The translations under genes and the position numbers were made by a program. Below, piece after piece: positions 56,301-64,000 of a stretch of DNA of 64,000 bases; position 1 is the stretch's first letter; every line of letters starts with the position of its first letter. The notes beneath the pieces were generated by a model that saw nothing but the letters and a program-made list of their open reading frames with translations, ran no database searches and was not told where the DNA came from. Source of the DNA: Pectinophora gossypiella (taxonomy: Eukaryota; Arthropoda; Insecta; Lepidoptera; Gelechiidae); contig NC_065424.1 in assembly GCF_024362695.1 (NCBI RefSeq), positions 8,000,786-8,064,785 of the forward strand, written 5' to 3'.

Positions 56301-59222
56301 AATCACACCTTGAGAGCGAAAAACCTTTCTTCTCACGTCTATATTCCGGGCACATTCCAACAAAACGTGGTAAAGGTCATCGACCATATGACAGACATGG
56401 CACAGAGGTGAAGGTTTAATACCCATTAAATGATAAAACTTATTTGTTGGGATGTGTCCGGAACGAAGCCTGAGAGCTGAAATCAATAGCTTCCTACTGA
56501 GGTTGGCATTCTCAAACCAAGGAGTCCATAGCGGACTTGCCTGGATAGACGTTCTTTAAAAAAATAAAAATAAAAAAATGATCCGGTGCGGCTAGATATG
56601 GTCGTAGGACCGTATGTCCTTTTAAAATCGAAACCCATTGCGTCCGGAATTCCCAAAGTGCCGTTCTAACACACCCCGGACACTTCATACAAAATACCTC
56701 GATTCACACTGACACTACACATTGACGTTACTGTACACGCGCATCTGTGTGTGACGTCTGACGCCATACGATTAAAGACTAAAGGGAGACCGAGGGGGTG
56801 AGGTAAACGTAGCTCAGCCGCTGGTGGGGAGCGGAGAGTTACGTTCTATACGTAGTATGATTCCTTATACTATGGTTCTGAACAGTACTCACGGAGATGA
56901 TATCCTTGATGATGGCTTTGTCGGTGGACATCTTGGCGCGGTTGATAACTGACACGTTGGGCCCGACCCACGTCACGAACATGAACTTCTTGCGCTTCGA
57001 CATCTCGTCGCCCATCTGCAACCTGAGGATAAAAAAAGATGATTTTTTTAACACAACAACATAAATCAATTGGGCTAGACACAAGATGAACTAAGCACAC
57101 ACACGCATCATTGAGGTTTCTGTAGACCAACGGGATAGGTGGTGAGCTGTATCGTCGTCTATTTAGTTTTTTGCATAACTTATTTTAGATTTACCGTATA
57201 TGGCATTCGCTAATTGGCCGGACAAATGGGGAAAAGTTTAGAATAAATCATAATGACGGAAATTAAATGAATTTGTGTGTGCGTGTGTGTACACAGGACC
57301 ACAGTGACTTCTTTGTGAGTAGATAGATCACTAACCTGAGGTATCCGAACGCCCGGTCGTCGTCTGAGAACTGAGTGCGGAACTCCGTGAAGTCGGAGCC
57401 CCTCGCTGAGCACACGATGCGTGCGCCGTCGAACTTGAACACCGCCCTGTAACCACATAAAACACAATTTAGGTAACACCATAGAATAACATGAGCTCGG
57501 TGGCGCAGCGGTTAACGCGCTCGGTCTGCGATTATTGAAGTAAAGCAACTTTCGCAAAGGCCGGTCATAGGATGGGTGACCACAAAAAAAAGTTTTCATC
57601 TCGAGCTCCTCCGTGCTTCGGAAGGCACGTTAAGCCGTTGATCCCGGCTGCATTAGCAGTCGTTAATAACCATCAATCCGCACTGGGCCCGCGTGATGGT
57701 TTAAGGCCCGATCTCCCTATCCATCCATAGGGAAGGCCCGTGCCCCAGCAGCGGGGACGTTAATGGGCTGATGATGATGATAGAATAACATATCATGCAG
57801 CTGAGCATTTTGGTATTTTAAGTTGAAATTTACGTCCTCGACTTGAGGAATTTACTCACTGGAGTTGAGCATTTACTGTCAACAAACATAACATAACCTT
57901 GACTTTAGCAACTGAGGGTAGTCACAAGTACATCCATCGCAAAATGAACTAAGTGCCCAGAACACAAATGAGATTGATTTTTGATCATCTTAGATGGGCT
58001 TCTATTTCTAGATTAGTATTTCATAATTCATTTTTGACGCAGACAAATACCCTATATTATTCTTGCCCGCGCGCCTAACCTAGGTACCGACCTACCTGCA
58101 ATTTTTCATGGTGATTGTTTAACAAAATATCTATGCTAATAATATGCAATAAAATTGTACCCAGTCTAAGTGCTTAATGTAAAAATAATGTGAAAACAAT
58201 TAAAGTTCAGTGAATTCTTAAGTGAAGTGTAGTGCAGTGTATATTTATGTTGTGAACTAACAAAACCCGTTCTGCCTGTTCGTAAAATTTTAATTTGTGA
58301 TATTAACTGATCCAAAAAAGGACTGATCTAAAACTTTACTTCAATACCTACCTATCTAAGTGTAATGCCGATTAAATTAGGCATTACACACATAGTTGCG
58401 CGTGTACAATTACGTCAATGTGTAGTGTCAGTGTAAAACGAGGTTTTATGTATGAAGAGTCCGGGGTGTGTGTGTCTTAAATGACCGTAAGCAGTTATGG
58501 ACAGGGAGCGCGCGCGGATTGTCTGTCTCGCTCACACTTACGCAGTAAGGCGCGACACGGTAAGAAATATATTTTTGTATAGAGCGTCCGAAGGGAAGCA
58601 AACGCTGATTTTCAGTCGCACCTTCCTTGTTCGACAGATCCTTAGGTATTTCACTTCCAAGCTAGTAATGTCAACATATCCGGTAATGGATGTGGTCATC
58701 AGACAGACGTAGGCCGGGGAAAGCGGCGCACACTCGGGGTAATAAGGAAACCGACGTCCACGCAGTAACGACGATAATGTCTGCGCCCGCGCACGGCAAT
58801 CCGATTCGCCAACTAACTGATTGGATTTTGAATAATTTGAATTTATGCATTTAAGTAGATTAAATAATTCCATTTGCCTCAACCCTGAATTCTGACACGC
58901 ATCTCTTCCTTCCTCCACATTCATCAATCGTGACCTAACCTGTATTGGGCTGGTTTTCCCTTTGCGGGTTGGAAGGTCAGACAGGCAGTCGCTTTTGTAA
59001 AAAACCGGACCTATCAAATCTTCAGGTTAGGTAGCGGACCCTGTGAAAATACGGGATAATGCTATTTTTTTTTCGGGGTTTTATTGTTATTTTATGTATT
59101 TATGTTATGTTAAGGTAATGTCGACCAATTCATTTGGTGACTTACCATTCTGTAGGCGAAGCGTCGGAGCGGACGTCCTCGTACGCTGAGCGTATGGTGT
59201 CGCGGTCCAGACCTGTTGTCAT
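53265..59222 (-). CDS. COTL1-like: coactosin-like protein (ADF-H domain)
   Basis: Coactosin binds F-actin through one ADF-homology domain. Four minus-strand coding exons, 59222-59146, 57446-57336, 57022-56893 and 53381-53265, join in phase to 144 residues (human COTL1 142). It begins MTTGLDRDTIRSAYEDVRSD and ends DALNRAGGANYGTGVRDL; the central DEMSKRKKFMFVTWVGPNVS carries K75, the position needed for F-actin binding in human COTL1. All donors and acceptors are GT/AG. The last intron (53382-56892) contains the whole ORC5 gene on the other strand. The ATG lies six bases inside its exon, so a non-coding or further coding exon lies upstream. Confidence 0.95.
53569..53580. promoter_or_regulatory. 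E2F-type palindrome upstream of ORC5
   Basis: tttcgcgggaaa matches the E2F/DP consensus on both strands and lies 85-96 bp before the ORC5 ATG. E2F control of replication-licensing genes is well established in animals, so this is a likely S-phase control site. It also lies inside the coactosin intron. Confidence 0.75.
53665..55056 (+). CDS. ORC5: origin recognition complex subunit 5
   Basis: A complete intronless frame of 463 residues (human ORC5 is 435). ORC5 is an AAA+ subunit of the complex that marks replication origins and loads the MCM helicase. The start MQEIYNKVPCREEQLNDLFD has the 'CRE.Q' opening of the family. Walker A GNMGTGKT is at residues 37-44, and the Walker B-like IFDRAE at 115-120 has the D-x-A-E form usual for ORC5. 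The C-terminal part contains ELPYYAKYLLIASYLASYNP and DKRLFMKNHGKQRKR, then LGPKVFTLDRLLAIFYAILE and ends NIRKYLYDFI, all hallmarks of the family. The first ATG with ccaaaATG context is used. Codons are AT-rich, unlike the GC-rich ORP and NPEPL1 exons. It is nested on the opposite strand in coactosin intron 3. Confidence 0.97.
   Translation: MQEIYNKVPCREEQLNDLFDYFGEYGEPLPCSLFISGNMGTGKTLCVETVLRYLGYKYVTVNCIECYSPKILYEEILSSLEDEEVNVKSDSMLDFINGLVRIQEQQTSYDPIVLIFDRAERLRSMDHSIICTFLRLRELCNLNICSVFITHLIYENFDFKMGVREPIKMYFSNYDKEELFKIILLHHKSFVRHVLSAQDVDNDIRSDVEKPELFANFLNAFLSVFYRPCRDLIELQHMARVNFVKYCEPIIKAEIQAQDLTKLWRHISPILKTSLELLYLRISNSKPQTQSPGKENSDWDDHKTYNFENTLKEELTSTKTFAQSFELPYYAKYLLIASYLASYNPPKEDKRLFMKNHGKQRKRMQQVRAKAKINEKLNTQLGPKVFTLDRLLAIFYAILEEKIGLTSNLLAQIATLVELKLIAGTKEIDLDTAKYKCIVGYDFISAISQTVGFNIRKYLYDFI
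55195..55342. mobile_element. palindromic MITE (CAATATTGC / GACATTTG family)
   Basis: Left catgggggtttaaggtcaca, right tttttagaccccctggtcta; more diverged than the copies at 19086 and 62337. Confidence 0.75.
55953..56602 (-). mobile_element. LINE 3' end interrupted by a second LINE
   Basis: 55953-56110 matches the LINE 3' end at 7905-8080; its text gacgttctttaaaaaa resumes after 56546. The gap is filled by the element at 56114-56545. Confidence 0.75.
56114..56545 (-). mobile_element. 5'-truncated LINE with RNase H/zinc-knuckle tail and 12-bp target duplication
   Basis: On the minus strand it encodes LRSGHIPTNKFYHLMGIKPS then CHVCHMVDDLYHVLLECARN, the C-terminal region of R1/jockey-type LINE proteins, and ends in a poly(A) tail (poly-T at 56111-56128). 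TAGACGTTCTTT at 56102-56113 and 56546-56557 is the target duplication. Confidence 0.85.
56893..57022 (-). CDS. COTL1-like: coactosin exon 3
   Basis: Encodes LQMGDEMSKRKKFMFVTWVG then PNVSVINRAKMSTDKAIIKD and IIS; the actin-binding core. Donor gtgagt. Confidence 0.96.
57336..57446 (-). CDS. COTL1-like: coactosin exon 2
   Basis: Encodes AVFKFDGARIVCSARGSDFT then EFRTQFSDDDRAFGYL. The Trp codon TG|G is split with exon 1 and the Arg codon AG|G with exon 3. Confidence 0.96.
57493..57779 (+). mobile_element. tRNA-derived SINE, family 1, with 12-bp target duplication
   Basis: Head gagctcggtggcgcagcggt, body as in 39205-39512, (GAT)n tail. ATAGAATAACAT at 57481-57492 and 57780-57791 is an exact duplication. 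It lies 46 bp upstream of the coactosin exon 2 acceptor, antisense to the gene. Confidence 0.93.
59146..59222 (-). CDS. COTL1-like: coactosin first coding exon
   Basis: The exon begins at 59228 after ttcttcgcag; ATG at 59222-59220 starts MTTGLDRDTIRSAYEDVRSD ASPTEW. GTAACC before the ATG keeps the frame open upstream (Val-Thr), which allows a longer N-terminus. Confidence 0.92.
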
Positions 59223-59460
59223 GGTTACCTGCGAAGAAAGATAAAAAATGGTCGTTTACTAGGTTCAAAATAAATTATGAAATTCTAATTACTAAATAAA
59301 GACTGATCTAAAACTAACGAAAAACATTTTCTTTTTCTAAGTACTTATTTAAGTTATTTATAAATTTTAGTCAAGAAAAACGTTAAAGTCACAGTGTGCT
59401 TCTTCATACAAATTCCATAGTAATTTCGTGTTTTGACGTTTATTAAAAAGTAACTGATCT

Positions 59461-59860
59461 TCTTCTATCGAGTGGGTTGCGAGGTGAATTACCAACCTCA
59501 TCAACCCTTGTGTCAGGGTTACTGTTGAGCCGCCAAAGGCCCCTGACATAGCTCATGTAACGACTGCCTACTTAACGTGCCTTCCAAAGAAAAACCAACA
59601 ACTGAAAACCAGCGTCATAGTCTAGGCTATGGCATTATGCTGAGGTGGAACCGTTTCGGCATACATTCATAACTGTATTATTTTATGTTAATTATGTTAA
59701 AACAATAAGTATGTCGAATAAATATTTTTTCTTTCTTTCTTTTTCTTTCTTTCTTTCTTTCTTTTTCTTTCTTTCTTTCTTTCTTTCAAAGGACGGATCA
59801 TCTTACTTTTTGGACAATCAGGTGATCAGCCTGTAATGTCCTATCCTTACCAAACTTGAT
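59461..59860 (-). mobile_element. SINE family 2b copy split by a retroposed fragment with (CTTT)n tail
   Basis: 59461-59590 and 59788-59860 are the two halves of an inverted family 2b SINE (cttaacgtgccttccaaaga ... cggatcatcttactttttgg). The insert between them ends in the simple repeat at 59727-59787, with a short repeated caaag at the joints. Confidence 0.65.
59727..59787 (+). repeat. (CTTT)n microsatellite
   Basis: About 60 bp of CTTT units with two TT interruptions. Confidence 0.95.
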
Positions 59861-60985
59861 CAGTTGTAAACTAGCCTATTATTATGGACAAACTCATCAC
59901 GCCAACAGTCCTTAATTAAATGAGTACAATCACAAAGCTCCAAAGCACCTAAACAAGATGAAAACATTATTCTTTTCTCTTTTTGTGGCCGAATTCCGAT
60001 GCGGGCTCCCCATCTGCCTGACCAAGTGGTGAACGCGTACGTTTCATTGTAGACGGGAAAGTCACACTCAAAAATATCTTTTTCAGTTGATAACATATTA
60101 TACTTACACTTTGAAATCGTAAATTTTTACATAACTTTACTACTGCAGCTTCTTACAACCTGTATAACCGGTGTTAGGATTGAGGTGTAAAGTTCCTAGT
60201 GGCTGTAAGGCTGCGTTTCAATTGAAGCGGAGCTGGGCGGAGAGAAGCGGAGATGTGCAGGAATCGACCAATCATCGTGAGGGAGAGTCTTCGTTTTTCG
60301 CTCTCTCGAACGCTGTGATTGGTCAAATCCGCACTAGTGGAAACCCGGCCTGAGGCCCGGTTTTCGCTAGTTCAAATCCGGCTCGAAGAACCAATGTTAG
60401 AATTTGGATGTAAAGTTGCCAGTGGCTGTAAGGGCTGGTTTTCTGAGGATAAGGCTGAGATGACAATAAATTTTCATTTCATGAAAACGTCCAAAAGCTT
60501 GCAAAACTCACTAAATTTAATTTAAATTCGTACAAACAGTATGATCCAGTAGTTCAATGGAGTACTAGAAAATCGGAAGTGACGAGACAAAATGTTTTCT
60601 TAGTAATATAAATTTTATATTGGGGTTGCCAACAGCCGGGGAAAAGTAGCTGCAAGAAAAACCTCAGAGCAGTAGGTAGCGAGTGAGATGTTAAGAAGCA
60701 CACGACCGCATAACTATCTGTCCTGTGCCAAAAATCCTGCCCAGACCGGTTGGATACAGGTTCATTTAACTTTCTTCTTCTGACGGAATTCTTATACAAT
60801 TAAAATTCTTTCCTCACACGGATGAAGCGAAAGCTCTTTACAAATCATACATAGCTGGCGAGAAGTGGGTGTGTATTATACACTTCTGCCCATCCCTTGA
60901 TGCTAATATTATTTATTATAATAGGAACGCAAAAGACATTGAAACGGAGCGACATAGTCTATTAATTAAAAAATATAAGCTCCTT

Positions 60986-61250
60986 GACAGCCTCCGTGGT
61001 CTAGTGGTGCGTTAGCCTCACGATCTGAAGGTCCGGGTTCGATTCCCGATGGGAACATTGTCGAAATCACTTTGTGAGACTGTCCTTTGTTTGGTAAGGA
61101 CATTGCAGGCTTGAATCACCTGATTGTCCGAAAAAGTAAGATGATTCCGTGCTTCGGAGGGCACGTTAAGCCGTTGGTCCCGGGCTACTAGCCCAAATAC
61201 CTCCACCAACCCGTGGCAGAGCAGCGTGGTGGAGTATGATTTTTATGTTT
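60986..61250 (+). mobile_element. tRNA-derived SINE, family 2, 3'-shortened, with target duplication
   Basis: Head cagcctccgtggtctagtgg and B box ggttcgattcc. AAGCTCCTT at 60977-60985 and 61251-61259 flanks it. The body stops at gcagcgtggtggagtatgat, short of the usual end. Confidence 0.85.
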
Positions 61251-62336
61251 AAGCTCCTTAAATAAAGACTTCAATAAATAAAAGCGGCCAAGTGCGAGTC
61301 GGACTCGCCCATGAAGGGTTCCGTAGCAGCAAGTAACATAATATAAAAGTTCTTGTAGTTCGTTGTAACTTTGTTCGATGTTTTAATGTAAATTGTGGTT
61401 TACGATTTATGACGTATTAAAAAAACTATAATAAATCTCGTTCAAACCAATTTTTGGTGGAAGTTTGCATGGTAATGTATATCATATTATATTGTTCATA
61501 CACTTTGAATCGTCAAATCTCTGCTGGACTGGGAGTAAAGAAAAAACATAGAATGCGTTCAGCTGCCTACCTTCCCGTGCATGCATCGTGCATCGAACAT
61601 GATGGATCATGTGTAAGAGCGATAGGCTGATCCCCCTATCATCATACGGTTTATCATTATCCACCTTAGGACTATGTATCAAAAGTGGCTGCACATAGTT
61701 TCTTGATTATTTGTAGTTCTGTCCACCCTTTTAGGGAATACGGGCTTGAATTTATGTATGTATGTTGAATCGTCAATTTTTACATAACGAACGTTTCATC
61801 CGCGTAAAACTACTGCAGCTTCTCACAACCTGTACAGCGGGGGAAAAGAAGCTGCAAAAGAAACCTCAGCACAGGGCCATAGACGTTTTTTTTTTTTTTA
61901 AAAAAAAAACATAAAATATTGTTATGCTATTTAGAATTTGGCCGCCTAATATCAGTTATTATAATGCACGGGATTGGTGTCTTCTAAATAATCACCAAAC
62001 TTATAATAACCTTTTTTAAAATTAATGAGTTCTCGTCATTGATATAGGCCGCGTCCTTGATTTCGTCAATAAAAGTTTACAGATAGATAAGTAATATAAT
62101 AATTAGGTAGACAAATTGTTGTGATAAATTAACGAGTTTGAATAACAAATTTACTTATAAGTACGTACTAAGTAATCACTCATGGGTCAATGTTGACATG
62201 ATTTGCCGCCCTACCGCCGCGCGGACGCAGCCTTGACTTAATTATGACAATCTTATTAGTCAATAATCTGCTAAGCACTGTAACATAACCTACAACCATT
62301 GATGTATAAATGTTACTAATATTATGGTACCAGTTA

Positions 62337-62517
62337 GGGACTTTCCAGGGGGGTTAAAATGGACACATCGAAGCAATTCATCTAAGAAAACAATATTGCA
62401 ATTTGACATTTGATTGCATTGCGCACTTAGTTTTATATGCGCAAATGTCAAATTGCAATATTGCTTTCTTAGATGAATTGCTTCGATGTGGCTTTTTTAA
62501 CCCCCCTGGAAAGTCCC
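62337..62517. mobile_element. palindromic MITE (CAATATTGC / GACATTTG family), best copy
   Basis: Ends gggactttccaggggggtta and the mirror aacccccctggaaagtccc; arms nearly perfect over about 75 bp. Confidence 0.87.
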
Positions 62518-62710
62518 TGGAAAGGCTACGTTCACTAAAAAAAATAAAAATGGCGCCGTTCAGATTTAACGGGATATTAACCTATTTTCCCATTACTCGG
62601 GTACATAATTAAGATAAGCTTACCCGTACTATCTGTTTTTTTTTTGTATATTCCTTGTGTCTGTTGTGTACAAATAAATAAATAATTATTCAAAAATATA
62701 CATTTATATA

Positions 62711-63740
62711 CAGGGTGTTAGTGACATCGTAACGAATACTCAGAGGGATGATTCAGACCATGATTCTGAGTTAATATCAAGTGGAATTTTCCGTCGCAAA
62801 ATTCATGTTTTTTTTTAGATTTTTTAAATTATTTTCAATTCTATACTTTTGCGATGGAAAATTCCACTTGATATTAACTCAGAATAATCAGCTGAATCAT
62901 CCCTCTCAGTATTCGTTACGATGTCACTTACACCCCATACAAGTACATACAGTAGCCATACAAGTAGGTATGGGTGTTAGTGACACTGTAACGAATACTG
63001 AAGGGGATGATTCAGACCATAATTCTGAGTCGATATTTTTTCTTATTTAAATTCAAAAATTAACGAGTGCGCGGGAAGACACCCCCGGCATCATGCGCTG
63101 AATGATGTCATCCGCCGTGCACTGGCGTCGATCGACGTGCCGTGCAAGTTGGAACCGCCGGGTCTAAGCCGTACAGACGGTAAGAGGCCTGATGGGCTCA
63201 CGCTCATACCCTGGGAGAGGGGGCGCGCTTTATTGTGGGACGCCACCTGTGCTTGCACGTTTGCAGCAACGCACCTGCCTCGTACTACTCGAACCGCAGG
63301 GGCAGCTGCCGAGTGGGCTGCTAGCCAAAAGCTGGCGAAATACGGGGACTTAACGCGGACCCACGATTTTGTCCCTTTTGCCGTCGAGACTTCGGGTGTG
63401 TGGTGCTCGGCGGCCAAGGATTTTATTCGTGTTTTGGGGAGGCGCTTGAGGGACCGCGGTAGTGACCCCCGCGCCAGCTCGTTCCTGGTTCAACAGGTTT
63501 CCTTGGCAATAGTGCGCGGTAACGCGGCCAGTATAATGGGCACCTTTGAACCGGGTACGAGAGGGGGCGGTATTTTAGACTGACTCACTAGTCATAGTTT
63601 GTGTTATAATTTTAAATATTATTTAAATTATTTTCCGTTCCATACATTTGCGACGGAAAATTCCACTTGATATCAACTCAGAATCATGGCCTGAATCATC
63701 CCTCAAAGTTTTCGTTACGATGTCACTAACACCCTGTATA
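62711..63740. mobile_element. composite palindromic element with replaced core
   Basis: Unit A 62711-62940, linker with gtagccatacaagtaggtat, unit B from about 62970 to 63740. It repeats the A-linker-B plan of 42830-43262, but the left inner arm of unit B stops at gagtcgatat and gives way to the coding fragment at 63062-63583 before the right arm resumes. Confidence 0.8.
63062..63583 (+). pseudogene. C-terminal fragment of a mobile-element (reverse-transcriptase-associated) protein
   Basis: One open frame of about 173 codons with stop at 63581-63583. It includes ECAGRHPRHHALNDVIRRAL, then GKRPDGLTLIPWERGRALLW and later FLVQQVSLAIVRGNAASIMG. This text, beginning just after a zinc-knuckle-like motif, is the C-terminal end of proteins widely seen in invertebrate retroelements. 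No start codon, no upstream domains and a position inside a palindromic element mark it as a captured or stranded fragment. GC-rich against AT-rich surroundings. Confidence 0.7.
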
Positions 63741-63881
63741 TCTCTGTCTGGGTGTATCTCTGACTACCTCGATTGGGATATAGTCGTGTTACGTTATTAT
63801 AGCCAGCGTACAATAACAAGTTATAAGTACTAGAGAAATTTCTGTAGACATTTTATATACGTACAAAATCGTATGGAATAC

Positions 63882-64000
63882 CTTTGAGGAACAAGAGAAT
63901 CCCGAATGACACGACTCAACATCTTGCACGTCGCTGGCACAGGAGTCATCCTCTTTCCCTTCTTTCACGATGGCATACAGTTCATCTATTCTGTTCTTCA
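63882..64000 (-). CDS. coding-looking exon running off the right edge (unknown; may be a longer coactosin 5' exon)
   Basis: On the minus strand one frame is open to the edge: KNRIDELYAIVKEGKEDDSC then ASDVQDVESCHSGFSCSSK, followed at once by the donor AAG|gtattc in phase 0. The other two frames have stops in the first few codons. The coactosin exon beginning at 59228 is also open in phase 0 (GTA ACC ATG), so the two could join into a longer N-terminus. It could equally belong to a separate gene. The peptide is acidic with two Cys pairs; no domain recognised. Confidence 0.5.

Noticed and set aside
58538..59017. 159-codon minus-strand frame
   Set aside because: Covers dispersed repeats (58380-58570, 58930-59060) with copies elsewhere in the window; no domain.

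Overview
This is nuclear DNA from an insect, most probably a moth or butterfly (Lepidoptera). The genes have short GC-rich exons with canonical GT/AG splice sites inside AT-rich introns. The introns are full of short palindromic DNA elements, tRNA-headed SINEs and 5'-truncated LINE ends of the kind common in lepidopteran genomes. There is no bacterial-type operon, no CRISPR array and no free-standing tRNA or rRNA gene. The species cannot be named from the sequence alone.

Layout. (1) 1-596: the end of an unrecognised open frame entering from the left edge. (2) 1700-25236, plus strand: the 3' part (17 exons) of an oxysterol-binding-protein-related protein of the ORP3/6/7 class, with a perfect FFAT motif and a complete lipid-transfer (ORD) domain; the PH-domain exons must lie left of the window. 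A candidate alternative first exon (12892-12988) would give a short form without the PH domain. (3) 25237-39982: about 15 kb with no gene I can support, holding transposon remnants, tandem repeats and a cluster of TATCGATA-type sites. (4) 39991-51060, plus: a complete 10-exon M17-family aminopeptidase, NPEPL1, with all metal-binding and catalytic residues at the right spacing. (5) 53265-59222, minus: a complete 4-exon coactosin-like actin-binding protein. (6) 53665-55056, plus: an intronless ORC5 gene lying wholly inside the last intron of coactosin on the opposite strand, with a palindromic E2F-type site about 90 bp upstream of its start. (7) 63882-64000, minus: a further coding-looking exon running off the right edge, in phase with coactosin exon 1.

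The genes do not form a pathway. They are ordinary housekeeping genes for lipid transfer at membrane contacts, peptide hydrolysis, replication licensing and actin dynamics. Roughly half of the remaining sequence is recognisable repeat. Several repeats carry clean insertion evidence: target-site duplications of 9-13 bp on SINEs and a LINE, and a TA duplication on a 248-bp element with an empty-site relative in the same window. The most interesting points are the candidate short ORP isoform, the nested ORC5, an exact 37-bp copy of an exon/intron junction of NPEPL1 placed in its own preceding intron, and a composite palindromic element whose second unit has been partly replaced by reverse-transcriptase-associated coding sequence.
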